A stretch of DNA of 64,000 nt, taken from Paenibacillus endoradicis (GTDB lineage: Bacteria > Bacillota > Bacilli > Paenibacillales > Paenibacillaceae). The stretch spans positions 558,001 to 622,000 of the forward strand of contig NZ_JANQBB010000001.1 of assembly GCF_024721975.1 (NCBI RefSeq), read 5' to 3'. Shown here in pieces: positions 7,941 to 17,429 of this stretch. The translations under genes and the position numbers were made by a program. The notes below the pieces were generated by a model that ran no database searches, was not told where the DNA came from, and worked only from the letters and a program-made list of their open reading frames with translations. The first letter of the stretch is position 1. Every line of letters starts with the position of its first letter.

Positions 7941-10250
7941 ATGGTTCACTTCAAAAGGAAAACGCCAGAGGAGATACTAGACTCTATTTCAAAACTCCAT
8001 AGAGGGAAATTAAAAATAATTATTGGCGCTGTTAGTGGCTCGGGCAAAACGTATCATATGCTGCAAGAAGGTTCTCAATTGAAGGATCAAGGCATCGATG
8101 TCGTGATCTGTGCTGTCTCGACAATGCAAAGACCAGAGACACAGAAGCAACTCGGTCAACTGGAACGCGTTCCAAGCATTCATTGGTGGAAGGATGGGGT
8201 AGAGCAAAAGGATCTTAATCTTGATACTCTGCTTCAGCGTAATCCTGAAGTAGTTCTTGTAGATGGTCTTGCTCATAGTAATCAGCTAGGCTCTCGTCAC
8301 CGAACAAGGCTTGAAGATATCATCTATTTGATGGACCATGGCATTAGTGTCATAACGACGATTAATGTTTATGAGCTTGAGGGCGTCGATGATATTGTAA
8401 TGCGCTTAACGGGCATCCAAGCAGAAGAAACAGTACCTTCGAATACTTTAGCAATTGCCCATGAAGTTAGGTTAATCGACGTTTCCACAGAAACGATGCT
8501 TAACAGAATAGAAGAAGGTGAACTTGGTGAGCTACAACACCAGGCAGTATGTGAGCGTAGCAACCTAGGGATACTGCGTGAGTTATCGCTTCGGCTAGTA
8601 GCAGAAGGGGTTAATGAATCGCTAGAAAAACATCGGGAGGAACTTGGTCTAGTTGGAGCATCCGGAGCAACCGAGAGAATTCTAGTATCTGCGCAATATC
8701 ATTGGAATGGTTCATTATACGTAAGACGAGGACAGCAAGTAGCAAAGCGGTTAAATGGCGATTTAGTCGTACTTGCTTTTGTTAATGTAAAGAAACAGCT
8801 AACCAAAGATCAATTGACTTTCAAAAGATCAATCATTCAGTTAGTCGAGAAAGTTGAGGGTCGATTTCATGAGTTCCCTTTAGCACATCGGCGTGAGCTT
8901 CCAGCTAATTTAATAAAGTATGCCTCAGAACAAAACGTGACCCGGATTGTGATGGGTCATTCCAAGCAAAGTCGATGGCAGCAGTTTTGGCAAGGATCAC
9001 TCGCTGACAACATCCTTAGTAAAATGAGAGGCATAGATTTATTTCTAATGGCAGATCGAGCGGAACATGACGGACAGCGTATACTGCCATTCAAACAGCG
9101 GCACAACGAAGAGCAGGAATTATTTCGAAGACTTAGTTCTGAAGAGATGGAGTGTAAAATCAAGACGATTAAGAGAGGTACCTTCAAAGTATATATAGGT
9201 GCTTCCCCCGGAGTTGGAAAGACTTTTACGATGCTACGAGAAGGTAATGTTCTACTTCGCAAAGGAATCGATGTTGTTGTTGGGCTATTGGAGACGCATG
9301 GAAGGAAAGAGACAGCGGAGCAAATCGGAGAGCTCCAGCTTATCCCTAGACTTATCATTAACTATGAAGGAAAGCTACTGGAAGAAATGGACACAGAGGC
9401 AATTATTAGGCGGAATCCTGATGTAGTGCTTGTTGATGAACTCGCACATTCGAATGTGCCCGGCAGTGTTCGCAAGAAGCGTTATGAAGATATTGTTCGC
9501 ATCGTAGAACATGGAATCTCAGTTATTACGACGGTTAATGTTCAACATTTGGAAAGTTTGAATGATGCGGTTGAAGCTCTTACTGGTGTAAGAGTTAGAG
9601 AAACGGTACCCGATGTGATGCTGAGGCTTGCGGATGAAGTAGAATTAATTGATGTAACACCTCAAATGCTGCAGAAGCGGATGCTTGACGGTAAAATCTA
9701 TGCGATGGATAAAGTACAGCAGGCACTAAGTGCGTTTTTCACGATGGGTAACTTAATCTCTCTTCGTGAGTTAGCTCTGCGGGAAATTGCAGATGATGTG
9801 GACGAACGATTGGAAGCGTTAGATCGTAGTCACTCATTACGTGGTGAACTTCGTATAAGAGAAGTAATATTCGTAGCGATTACGATTCACTCCAGTTCAG
9901 CGGAACGTCTTATTCGCCGTGGCTTCCGAATCGCTTATCGATTAAAGGCTAATTGGTATGTTCATTATGTAGATGATAGTATTCAATTAAGTAACGACAT
10001 GCTCAAAAGACGCCAAGCATTGATTGAGCTTACCCATCGAATGGGTGGACTTTTCCAATCTACTAAGTGTAACGGTAGAAAAGAAATAGCTGACATGCTA
10101 ATTATTGAAGCTGACAAAGTGAAAGCGACCCAGCTTATTATGGGTCAATCCAAACGATCTAAGTGGTATTTTCTGTGGCAAGGCAATATTGTACGTCGCA
10201 TACTACGTTTAGGACGCCATATGGATGTATTAGTCGAAACGGATAGATAA
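7941..10250 (+). CDS. Tandem duplicated KdpD N-terminal sensor protein without a histidine kinase
   Basis: This 769-aa cytosolic protein is made of two repeated halves. Each half has a KdpD-type P-loop domain and a universal-stress-protein-like domain. Walker A is GAVSGSGKT at residues 29-37 in the first half and GASPGVGKT at about 420-428 in the second. The second half keeps the KdpD motif VVLVDELAHSN, while the first has VVLVDGLAHSN with the acidic E replaced by G. USP-like segments end in MGHSKQSRWQQFWQGS and MGQSKRSKWYFLWQGN. There are no membrane helices, no GAF domain and no HisKA/HATPase. In other Firmicutes the KdpD USP domain binds c-di-AMP, so this may be a second c-di-AMP sensing layer acting on the pump or another partner. 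The domain layout is seen directly; the role is inferred. Confidence 0.9.
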   Translation: MVHFKRKTPEEILDSISKLHRGKLKIIIGAVSGSGKTYHMLQEGSQLKDQGIDVVICAVSTMQRPETQKQLGQLERVPSIHWWKDGVEQKDLNLDTLLQRNPEVVLVDGLAHSNQLGSRHRTRLEDIIYLMDHGISVITTINVYELEGVDDIVMRLTGIQAEETVPSNTLAIAHEVRLIDVSTETMLNRIEEGELGELQHQAVCERSNLGILRELSLRLVAEGVNESLEKHREELGLVGASGATERILVSAQYHWNGSLYVRRGQQVAKRLNGDLVVLAFVNVKKQLTKDQLTFKRSIIQLVEKVEGRFHEFPLAHRRELPANLIKYASEQNVTRIVMGHSKQSRWQQFWQGSLADNILSKMRGIDLFLMADRAEHDGQRILPFKQRHNEEQELFRRLSSEEMECKIKTIKRGTFKVYIGASPGVGKTFTMLREGNVLLRKGIDVVVGLLETHGRKETAEQIGELQLIPRLIINYEGKLLEEMDTEAIIRRNPDVVLVDELAHSNVPGSVRKKRYEDIVRIVEHGISVITTVNVQHLESLNDAVEALTGVRVRETVPDVMLRLADEVELIDVTPQMLQKRMLDGKIYAMDKVQQALSAFFTMGNLISLRELALREIADDVDERLEALDRSHSLRGELRIREVIFVAITIHSSSAERLIRRGFRIAYRLKANWYVHYVDDSIQLSNDMLKRRQALIELTHRMGGLFQSTKCNGRKEIADMLIIEADKVKATQLIMGQSKRSKWYFLWQGNIVRRILRLGRHMDVLVETDR

Positions 10251-10424
10251 GTAACTATACAACTTTGATACTAAGCGGCTAGTATTTAATCTAAAATAAT
10301 CTTCTAATACTATCTATAATATTTCTGAAACATTTCGTTATTCTAGTACGTCTAGTAATTTGGATATATAAAACTAGAAATGAACTTTATTGGAAAAAAG
10401 GGAAGGTAGTGAGAAGAAATTACT

Positions 10425-12038
10425 ATGATAAAACGAGTTAGCTTTTTGGTCTTAATATTATCAATGCTATTTGCAAGTAGTGCTTTTGCGTACAATGTTC
10501 AGCTACAGCCTTTTAAGGATGAGGAGAACGATTATTCACGAGAACCAATTTATTCGTTATCTGCATTAGGCATTATTAATGGATACGAGGATAGAACGTA
10601 TCGTCCCAATAATGACTTGTCTAGAGAGGCTTTTATAAAGTTGCTTGTAATGGCGAGTCAGTTAGAAACTGAATTAGTTGGAAGTGTTCCAGCAGGAGTG
10701 GATAAAGGTCGCTGGTCTGCGCCGTTTATTTCTGTTGCTTATGAACACAAATGGATTGATAGTTTACTAGATCAGAAAGGGACGTTTAACCCATCGCAAA
10801 CAATTACTAGACAAGAAGTTGCTATGCTAGTAGGAAAAGCGTTGCTAGATTCGGAGAATGAAGAAGTTCGTCAGCAATGGCTTGCAACAGATTGGAAGAA
10901 GGAGCGTGATGTTCGAGCTTTCAAGGATCAATCCACAATTGATGTAGATATGCAGCCTTATGTTTACTATGCAGCTAGTCGTGGCATTATGGAAGGCGAT
11001 AAATCGGGATTTAAGCCGAAAGAGTCGTTAATTCGCAAACAGGCAGCAGCAGTTATTTATCGCTTAATTGATGAGCGAGTTTCTGAAGAAAAAGTTAATT
11101 TTACAGGTTTTTATGCAATTTCATCCTATGGTGCAATCAATCAGATGAATAAGCTTACCGATGTTATCTTCGGGTGGTCTCACTTGGAATATAGTAGCGC
11201 TGGGGTAGCAACATTGAAAACTAGTTCAAATACTAGTAAAACAGTGAATGTCATTCCAAGTGGCTCTAATGAGGCTATTACTGCTGCTGACTCTGCTCAA
11301 TTAACTAAGGAACTGATGGTATTTTACAACAATAGCAATTTGAAAGAATTTCTTAAAGATAAGATAGCTCAGTCTGTATTTATCCAATCGCTATTATCGA
11401 GTTTAAATGATCAAACCTACTCGTTCACTGGAGTAAGTATTGATTTTGAAGGGTTGCTCAAAGAGGAAAGTGCTGCGGATTATGTTGCATTTTTACAAGA
11501 TTTGAAAAAGCAGTTAGGTTCTTATACATTATCTGTTGCTGTACCACCTATTTACTATTATAAAGGTTATGATTTGGAACAAATAGGTAAAGTAGCTGAT
11601 ACAGTCATTTTGATGGCTCATGACTTTACCGATAGCCAGCTTCCTTCAGCCCCATTGCCGCTAGTGAACGATACGGTAGTAACCGCACTTCAAGCGATTC
11701 CGAAAGAGAAGCTAGTGCTGGGTATTTCGAAACAAGCTAACCAATGGATTACTTCAAATGGCGTAACCGCACCTCCGGTTATACCAGCTGTCGCAGATGT
11801 AGAGAAAAGACTAGCAATGCCGAACGTCGTTAAGACATGGTCGATGCCGTATTTTCTAACAAAAGCTGAATTTGCAGATGAGCGAGGCAGTCATGTTCTA
11901 TATTACGAGGATGCACAAAGTATCGCCAAAAAAATATGGCTTGCGAAGTTTTATGAACTGAAAGGTGTTTCCTTATGGCAAATGGGGAATTATACTGCTT
12001 CAGATTGGGAGATAATTGGCAAACAATCAAGTAGATGA
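10425..12038 (+). CDS. Secreted SLH-domain glycosyl hydrolase family 18 protein
   Basis: The protein has a signal peptide (residues 1-22, cleavage after SSAFA). Three SLH repeats at about 28-75, 96-140 and 164-218 should anchor it to the pyruvylated secondary wall polymer. A GH18 domain spans about 225-530 and resembles the spore-wall/YaaH type. The conserved strand is GVSIDFEG, with the likely catalytic acid E342 and D340. Further GH18 blocks are LSVAVPP, VILMAHDF and GVSLWQMGNY. It probably trims peptidoglycan or another N-acetylglucosamine polymer at the cell surface. The gene stands alone. GAGAAG lies 8 nt before the ATG. Confidence 0.85.
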   Translation: MIKRVSFLVLILSMLFASSAFAYNVQLQPFKDEENDYSREPIYSLSALGIINGYEDRTYRPNNDLSREAFIKLLVMASQLETELVGSVPAGVDKGRWSAPFISVAYEHKWIDSLLDQKGTFNPSQTITRQEVAMLVGKALLDSENEEVRQQWLATDWKKERDVRAFKDQSTIDVDMQPYVYYAASRGIMEGDKSGFKPKESLIRKQAAAVIYRLIDERVSEEKVNFTGFYAISSYGAINQMNKLTDVIFGWSHLEYSSAGVATLKTSSNTSKTVNVIPSGSNEAITAADSAQLTKELMVFYNNSNLKEFLKDKIAQSVFIQSLLSSLNDQTYSFTGVSIDFEGLLKEESAADYVAFLQDLKKQLGSYTLSVAVPPIYYYKGYDLEQIGKVADTVILMAHDFTDSQLPSAPLPLVNDTVVTALQAIPKEKLVLGISKQANQWITSNGVTAPPVIPAVADVEKRLAMPNVVKTWSMPYFLTKAEFADERGSHVLYYEDAQSIAKKIWLAKFYELKGVSLWQMGNYTASDWEIIGKQSSR

Positions 12039-12039
12039 T

Positions 12040-12122
12040 GTTCAAAGGGCGGATTTTGATAACGATGAGTTTGCTAACGTAGCTTAGTATGCATCGAATA
12101 TGAAGCGAACTTGGGAAGTCCA
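12040..12122. repeat. Dispersed palindromic repeat, half copy
   Basis: TTCAAAGGGCGGATTTTGATAACGATG, then GCTAACGTAGCTTAGTATGCATCGAATATGAAGCGAACTTGGGAAGTCC, match the reverse complement of the right half of the copies at 28730-28912 and 56026-56198. The element starts directly after the SLH-GH18 stop codon and ends just before a strong terminator. Confidence 0.6.
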
Positions 12123-12143
12123 TTAGGTAAGTGACTTAATAGA

Positions 12144-12186
12144 GGGAGAGGTGTGCATAATAATTATGCACACCTCTCCCTTGTTC
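12144..12186 (+). terminator. Intrinsic terminator after the SLH-GH18 gene
   Basis: A near-perfect 17-bp stem pairs GGGAGAGGTGTGCATAA with its complement, with a 2-3 nt loop (12144-12180). Only a weak T-run (TTGTT) follows, but the stem is very stable and symmetrical. Confidence 0.7.
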
Positions 12187-12335
12187 ATGTCGTAAGCTCA
12201 GAAGTATAGAACAGTTGTTAGTACTATTTCACAAGTTTTTTTGATATGCTTAAAAGAAAAACTGCAGATAAAGTAATGTGACAAGAACTGATCTTGTACT
12301 GCTCCTGCTGACTACATATTAAAAGGAGTACAACC

Positions 12336-13331
12336 ATGACACAATCATTTAATGCACTAGTTGTGAACAAGCAAGAAGATCAATTTTCTGTAGCCATTAA
12401 TAAGCTTACACTCGATGATTTACCTCAAGGAGAAGTATTGATTCGGGTTCACTATTCTGGAGTCAATTATAAAGATAGTTTAGCTACTATTCCTAACGGG
12501 AATATCGTTCACACGTATCCTTTTGTTCCTGGTATTGATCTAGCAGGGGTAGTTGTTTCATCTGAAGATGATAGATTTCAAGCAGGGGATGAAGTGATCG
12601 CTACTAGTTATGCTATCGGTGTTTCTCATTATGGAGGTTACAGTGAATATGCTCGTATTTCTGCGGATTGGATTGTTCCACTTCCGAGCGGTCTCTCGCT
12701 GAAAGATGCAATGATTATTGGAACTGCTGGTTTTACTGCTGCATTATCCATTCAACGACTCGAAGAAAATAAAGTATCACCAGATAAAGGTAAAGTGCTT
12801 GTTACTGGTGCGACTGGTGGTGTTGGAAGCTTTGCGGTCGCTATTTTGTCTAAACTTGGCTATGAAGTTGAAGCTAGTACAGGTAAAGAATCTGAACATG
12901 AATACTTGAAGGAAATTGGAGCATCTACAATCGTATCTCGTAAAGAGGTATATGATGGAGAAGTTAAAACATTAGACAAACAAAAGTGGGCAGCAGCGAT
13001 CGATCCAGTTGGAGGCGAGCAACTTGCAGCTCTTCTAAGTCAACTTCAGTATGGAGGAGCCGTAGCTGTTAGTGGATTAACTGGTGGAGTGAAAATACCA
13101 ACAACCGTACTCCCATTCATATTAAGAGGCATAAATTTATTAGGTATCGACTCTGTGTATTGCCCGATGGACACTCGACTGAGTGTGTGGAATCGCCTAG
13201 CAACAGACTTCAAACTATCAAATCTAGAAGAGCTCATTCAACAAGAAGTTACACTAGAGCAACTTCCCGATATGCTTCCTACTTTACTTAAGGGGCAGGC
13301 ACGAGGCAGGATTATTGTAAAACTATATTAA
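12336..13331 (+). CDS. YhdH/YhfP-family quinone oxidoreductase (acrylyl-CoA reductase type)
   Basis: This is an NADPH-dependent medium-chain dehydrogenase/reductase of 331 aa, close to YhdH/AcuI. It has the GroES-like N-terminal domain (VHYSGVNYKDSLA, PGIDLAGVV) and a Rossmann domain with VTGATGGVGSFAV. Family-typical PVGGEQL and LLGIDSVYCP are present. There are no catalytic zinc ligands, as expected for this branch. AAAAGGAG precedes the ATG. The LD-carboxypeptidase gene starts 14 nt downstream, so the two are likely cotranscribed without an obvious functional link. The physiological substrate is unknown. Confidence 0.88.
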   Translation: MTQSFNALVVNKQEDQFSVAINKLTLDDLPQGEVLIRVHYSGVNYKDSLATIPNGNIVHTYPFVPGIDLAGVVVSSEDDRFQAGDEVIATSYAIGVSHYGGYSEYARISADWIVPLPSGLSLKDAMIIGTAGFTAALSIQRLEENKVSPDKGKVLVTGATGGVGSFAVAILSKLGYEVEASTGKESEHEYLKEIGASTIVSRKEVYDGEVKTLDKQKWAAAIDPVGGEQLAALLSQLQYGGAVAVSGLTGGVKIPTTVLPFILRGINLLGIDSVYCPMDTRLSVWNRLATDFKLSNLEELIQQEVTLEQLPDMLPTLLKGQARGRIIVKLY

Positions 13332-13345
13332 TGAGGGGTGTCTAG

Positions 13346-14362
13346 ATGATTCAATATCCGGTTTTAGAAGCATCAGCAACCATTGGGATAACCGCACCTT
13401 CTTCAGGAGTCAGAGAGGAAATGCATAATTTATTAAAACTTTCATGTAGTCGTATGCGGATGAGAGGATTTGATGTTAACTGCGGGGAAACCGTCTGGAC
13501 TCAGAATAAAGCAAAATCAGCGCCAGCTAAAGTTCGCGCAGATGAATTTAATAAAATGATGCGCGATGCTACTATTGACATTATAATGCCGCCTTGGGGT
13601 GGAGAATTATTAATCGAGATCCTAGAACATATTGATTTTGAAAATGTTAGTTGTAAGTGGATTATGGGGTATTCAGATATAAGTGTATTGTTACTTGCTA
13701 TTACATTGAAAACAGGGATTGCGACTGCTCATGGTACGAGTTTCTTTGATCTAAGAGGAGAATTTCTAGATGAGACGACAGCAATGTGGCAATCTGTCTT
13801 ATCAACTAAAACTGGACAATCAATTCTGCAACATTCATCGTCAAACTATCAAAAGGAATGGAAACAATTAGATTCCTCAACAGAGGTCTATCAGTTAACA
13901 GAACCAACTTATTGGAAAGTTGTTTCAGCTGCTCATGTTAAATTACAAGGTCGATTACTTGGTGGATGTATTGATGTGATAAGACATTTGATTGGTACTC
14001 CGTTCGGAGATGTTAAACATTTTCAAAATCATTATATAAATAATGAACCGATCATATGGTATTTAGAAAATTGTGAGATGGTAACAACCGATGTACGAAG
14101 ATCATTAGTGCAAATGAAATTAGCAGGATGGTTTGATCATTGCACAGCTGTTATGTTCGGCAGAAGTAACGCCAATCAACCGTTTGACAATTATACGATC
14201 GAAAATATGTATGAAGAACTTTCTGATGAATTACAAATACCAATTATCTACGATATTGATTGTGGACATGTGCCGCCACAAATAACATTGATAAATGGAG
14301 CTTATGCTGAGATAGAAGTACAAGGGGGGAAAGGGTCATTGAAGCAATATTTTAATCAATAA
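13346..14362 (+). CDS. Peptidase S66 family LD-carboxypeptidase
   Basis: S66 serine peptidases cleave the terminal D-Ala of murein tetrapeptides in recycling, or inactivate microcin C-like compounds (MccF branch). The nucleophile is Ser110 in GYSDIS, and the charge-relay histidine lies in CGHVPP near the C-terminus. The N-terminus ASATIGITAPSSG and the ENCEM segment are also family-typical. The 338-aa length is close to the MccF-like members. It is probably cytosolic, since no signal peptide is present. Whether it acts in recycling or in self-immunity cannot be told from sequence. Confidence 0.87.
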   Translation: MIQYPVLEASATIGITAPSSGVREEMHNLLKLSCSRMRMRGFDVNCGETVWTQNKAKSAPAKVRADEFNKMMRDATIDIIMPPWGGELLIEILEHIDFENVSCKWIMGYSDISVLLLAITLKTGIATAHGTSFFDLRGEFLDETTAMWQSVLSTKTGQSILQHSSSNYQKEWKQLDSSTEVYQLTEPTYWKVVSAAHVKLQGRLLGGCIDVIRHLIGTPFGDVKHFQNHYINNEPIIWYLENCEMVTTDVRRSLVQMKLAGWFDHCTAVMFGRSNANQPFDNYTIENMYEELSDELQIPIIYDIDCGHVPPQITLINGAYAEIEVQGGKGSLKQYFNQ

Positions 14363-14399
14363 TGATGTCAAAGATCTAGTAAATCTGTCGTCAGAATAA

Positions 14400-14447
14400 A
14401 TAGCAAACAGCTTTGTTTTCATGGAGAAACAGGGCTGTTTGCTATGA
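14400..14447. terminator. Bidirectional hairpin terminator
   Basis: ATAGCAAACAGC (14400-14411) pairs with GCTGTTTGCTAT (14434-14445), and the inner TTTGTTTTC/GAGAAACA adds further pairing. It separates the convergent LD-carboxypeptidase and glycosyltransferase genes. T-runs are modest. Confidence 0.6.
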
Positions 14448-14465
14448 CAGGACATTCGCTAATTA

Positions 14466-15545
14466 CTACAATAAACCTAATCCTTTGTAGTAGTTCTCAT
14501 TATATTTCATACTTGGATGATTCGGGTTAATAGCCATCGCAAGTCGATGATGTTCAACTGCTTTTTGAAGATTTCCGAGACGATCATGACATACCGTTAA
14601 TTGTAGATGAGGTAACCATGTCGCAGTAGCTGGATTATGAAAGCTCATATCCGATGTATACTGGCTCGTTAAAAAAGCTTGCTCATACCAGTAGATCGCT
14701 TGTTGAAATTTGTTATCATTAACAAACAGTGCACCGAGCTGGCAACAGAAGTCGGGTCGCGGTTGTATATATTGCAATGTGCGAAGTAGGTTGATAATAG
14801 CAAGATCACGTTTGCCAAGTGCTTCATAACAATCGGCTTTACGCGAACAAGCAGCAACATTGTCTTCAACCCAGCCACCATTACCATCAAGGAAAGTATC
14901 ATACCATTTAATTGATTCCTCATATCTATGATGATCTCGCAATTCATTAGCGAAATAGAATTGATCACGTGGAGAGAAGTGCTCGCCAGCTTTATGACGT
15001 TCCAAGTAAATATTTAAGTTACGATCACTAGATTGACGCTCTTTGCGGTGTGTAACGGCAATTTCTGAGCTGAAACTTGCACCAGCTACTGCTAAATATT
15101 CATGAACAGCTCCGATCCAGCGGAAGTTATTACTCCGTTTCACCAGACGATTGCGACGATAACTATATGTAGGGTTACCGTTATCGTCAAAAGAAAGATG
15201 GTATTTCATCGTTACAGTGTCGTAATTGAAATCTGGCGTTTGTTTTAATTGTAGTAGACGTTCTAGATCTGCAGGTTGAATAACATCATCTGCATCCAGC
15301 CACATAATATAATTAGAAGTTGCTTGATCAAAGCTATAATTCCGAGCATCTGCAAAATGATTAATCCATGCAAAATCATATACTTTTGCTTCGAAACTTT
15401 CAGCAATTTCCTTTGTACGATCTGTTGATCCTGTATCTACAATGATGATCTCATCTACCGCTTTCTGAACGCTAGAAAGACAACGAGCAAGCACACTCTC
15501 CTCATTTTTCACAATCATACATAGGCTTATCGTAAACACATACAT
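14466..15545 (-). CDS. Family 2 glycosyltransferase with TPR-like C-terminus
   Basis: Residues 1-200 form a GT-A fold: FTISLCMIVKNEE at the start, EIIIVDTGSTDRT, and the metal/nucleotide motif MWLDADDV. The C-terminal half (DRNLNIYLERH, then repeated alanine- and tyrosine-rich helices such as NKFQQAIYWYEQAF) looks like TPR repeats. This is the SunS-like architecture common in Paenibacillus. The start ATG at 15545 is preferred over the upstream ATG at 15614, because AAAGG lies 5 nt before it and the family begins at this point. It probably transfers sugar to a protein or small acceptor; the target is unknown. Confidence 0.85.
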   Translation of the reverse strand: MYVFTISLCMIVKNEESVLARCLSSVQKAVDEIIIVDTGSTDRTKEIAESFEAKVYDFAWINHFADARNYSFDQATSNYIMWLDADDVIQPADLERLLQLKQTPDFNYDTVTMKYHLSFDDNGNPTYSYRRNRLVKRSNNFRWIGAVHEYLAVAGASFSSEIAVTHRKERQSSDRNLNIYLERHKAGEHFSPRDQFYFANELRDHHRYEESIKWYDTFLDGNGGWVEDNVAACSRKADCYEALGKRDLAIINLLRTLQYIQPRPDFCCQLGALFVNDNKFQQAIYWYEQAFLTSQYTSDMSFHNPATATWLPHLQLTVCHDRLGNLQKAVEHHRLAMAINPNHPSMKYNENYYKGLGLL

Positions 15546-15701
15546 CCATCCTTTATTATAAATTATTAACCAATAACTTCTGTATGGAGATGAACAAAAC
15601 GGATTAGAAAACAAAGTCGTAAACTCAATAGTATATGTATATTAATGGGGCATAAGAAAAGTGCTTAACAGGCCTCATTTTTTTGAATTCGTGCAAAGGG
15701 G

Positions 15702-15730
15702 TAGTCAAAGGAGAATGACTTTGCTATAAT
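15702..15730 (+). promoter_or_regulatory. Sigma-A type promoter of the thi transport operon
   Basis: TATAAT at 15725-15730 with a weak -35 TAGTCA at 15702-15707 (17-nt spacing). It lies about 25 nt upstream of the TPP riboswitch core. Confidence 0.5.
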
Positions 15731-15754
15731 TACCAATAGATTGACCAAGTGAAT

Positions 15755-15850
15755 ACGCTTTGGGGAGCTAGTAAGCTGGCTGAGAGGGAATGAACCAATT
15801 CCGACCCGTTAACCTGATCCGGATAATGCCGGCGTAGGAATGTGAGCATA
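15755..15850 (+). promoter_or_regulatory. TPP riboswitch (THI element)
   Basis: The conserved core is GGGGAGCTAG, GGCTGAGAGGGA, CCGACCCGTTAACCTGATC and GGATAATGCCGGCGTAGGAA. It matches the THI element, which binds thiamine pyrophosphate and turns genes off when TPP is plentiful. The terminator at 15926-15960 and the ThiY-like transport genes are downstream, consistent with transcription attenuation. The exact outer helix boundaries are approximate. Confidence 0.95.
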
Positions 15851-15925
15851 CTTTTGCATGAGATGAGAACTATAGTGGAAAACTATAGGTAATCTATCAT
15901 AAGCGAAGTAACAGCCGAAATTGAC

Positions 15926-15961
15926 GGCGCCCTTCCTAATTTATAGAAGGGCGCCTTTTTA
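15926..15961 (+). terminator. Riboswitch expression-platform terminator
   Basis: GGCGCCCTTC (15926-15935) pairs with GAAGGGCGCC (15946-15955), and TTTTTATTT follows. It lies between the TPP aptamer and thiY. Confidence 0.88.
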
Positions 15962-16028
15962 TTTGCCTATGTTATCAGCGTGTCCTCTTGGATAATCACA
16001 AAAAGAGAGAAGAATGGGAGAGGAAGAC

Positions 16029-17054
16029 ATGAAAGTAAAAGGATTGAAATGGTTGTTAGTTATTGCTTTGCTATCCGTAATAACAGCTTGTGGTAATGAG
16101 AATGTGCAACAAAATAATCAAACTGGAACGAATGGAGAGGGCGACAAAGAAAAGACGCTTCGTAAAATTCAACTAGTGCTTGATTATACGCCTAACACGA
16201 ACCATACAGGATTGTATGTCGCACGTGACAAAGGCTACTTTGCCGAACAAGGACTTGAAGTTGAAATTATTTCTCCAGTACAAGGCGGAGCAGATGCTGC
16301 AGTTGCTTCTAACAATGTTGAATTTGGTATTAGTTATCAAGAAAATGTAACAGTAGCTAGAGTAGCGGGGGTGCCAGTTGTATCTTTGGCTGCTGTCATC
16401 CAACATAATACATCTGGATTTGCATCTAAGAAGGACAAAGGTATTGATTCACCAAGTAAATTCGAAGGCATGCGTTATGGTGGATGGGGTTCTCCTATTG
16501 AAACATCAATTATTGATTCTTTAATGAGAACAGATAATGCAGATTTTGATAAATTAGAAATTGTAAACATGGGAGATAGCGACTTTTTTACAGCAGTTGA
16601 GCGCGATGTTGATTTCGCATGGATATTCTATGCATGGACAGGAATTGAAGCTGAGCTACGTGGTGTCGATTTGAATATGGTTTATATGAACGAATACAAT
16701 GAGAATTTGGATTACTATACGCCAGTTGTTGTGACAGGTGAAAAGCTAGTAAAAGAAGAACCTGAACTCGTTCGTTCATTCCTTGCAGCAGTTGCGAAAG
16801 GTTATCAATACAGTATTGATAATCCAGCGGAAGCAGCAGAAGTATTAATTGCGGCAGAGCCAGATTTAAATGCAGAGCTTGTACGAGCTAGTCAACAATG
16901 GTTAAGCCCGAAATACCAGGATGATGCTCCTCGTTGGGGTGAACAGAAGTTATCGGTATGGGAAGGTTATGCAGATTGGATGTATAGTAATGAATTGTTA
17001 AATGGCGAGCTTGATGCTGAAGCCGCATTTACAAATGAATTTTTACCACAATAA
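16029..17054 (+). CDS. thiY: Thiamine-precursor ABC transporter substrate-binding lipoprotein (ThiY-like)
   Basis: This is an NMT1/THI5-like periplasmic-type binding protein for the HMP/formylaminopyrimidine thiamine precursor. The start MKVKGLKWLLV at 16029 is chosen because GGGAGAGG lies just upstream; an ATG at 16014 is also in frame. The lipobox is SVITAC with Cys21, so it is membrane-tethered. Family motifs are LVLDYTPNTNHTGLYVARDKGYF, EISPVQGGADAAVA and SYQENVTVAR. The TPP riboswitch and the downstream permease and ATPase genes support the assignment. Confidence 0.92.
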   Translation: MKVKGLKWLLVIALLSVITACGNENVQQNNQTGTNGEGDKEKTLRKIQLVLDYTPNTNHTGLYVARDKGYFAEQGLEVEIISPVQGGADAAVASNNVEFGISYQENVTVARVAGVPVVSLAAVIQHNTSGFASKKDKGIDSPSKFEGMRYGGWGSPIETSIIDSLMRTDNADFDKLEIVNMGDSDFFTAVERDVDFAWIFYAWTGIEAELRGVDLNMVYMNEYNENLDYYTPVVVTGEKLVKEEPELVRSFLAAVAKGYQYSIDNPAEAAEVLIAAEPDLNAELVRASQQWLSPKYQDDAPRWGEQKLSVWEGYADWMYSNELLNGELDAEAAFTNEFLPQ

Positions 17055-17126
17055 GAGTTGAGTGTTAGCACACAAAAAGTTGACGAAGAGTAAAATCAAA
17101 TAATGAATAATAAGGGGATATTACAA

Positions 17127-17429
17127 ATGGCTAATGCATTATTAAGTATTCAAATGATTCCGAAAACAAATAACGGAGAAAGTGTTATTCCATATGTAGA
17201 TCAAGCGATTGCTGTTATTAAGCAATCTGGACTACCTTACCGCGTTGCACCACTTGAAACGACAATGGAAGGTGATCTTTCAGAACTATTGCAAGTTGTA
17301 CAACGTATGCATGAGGTAATGATTGAAGTAGGTTGTCCAGGTGCTTTATCACAAATCAAAATTTCATATAATCCAATTGCCGGAGCATCGATGGATAAAT
17401 TGTTGGAGAAATATCCGGATGGCAAATAA
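17127..17429 (+). CDS. Thiamine-binding protein, MTH1187/YkoF family
   Basis: A 100-aa protein of the DUF77 ferredoxin-like fold, which binds thiamine or HMP in the cytosol. Typical motifs are LLSIQMIPKT, YVDQAIAVIKQSGLPYRVAPLETTMEG and the C-terminal DKLLEKYP. ATG 17127 has AAGGGG at good spacing and is preferred to ATG 17103. The gene overlaps the start of the permease gene by 11 nt, and it lies inside the TPP-controlled operon, so a role in thiamine or precursor uptake is very likely. Confidence 0.85.
   Translation: MANALLSIQMIPKTNNGESVIPYVDQAIAVIKQSGLPYRVAPLETTMEGDLSELLQVVQRMHEVMIEVGCPGALSQIKISYNPIAGASMDKLLEKYPDGK

Noticed and set aside
7876..10424. Search for kdpE or a histidine kinase after kdpC
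   Set aside because: The following gene has no kinase domains, and after it comes an SLH-GH18 gene. No response regulator is present in the window.
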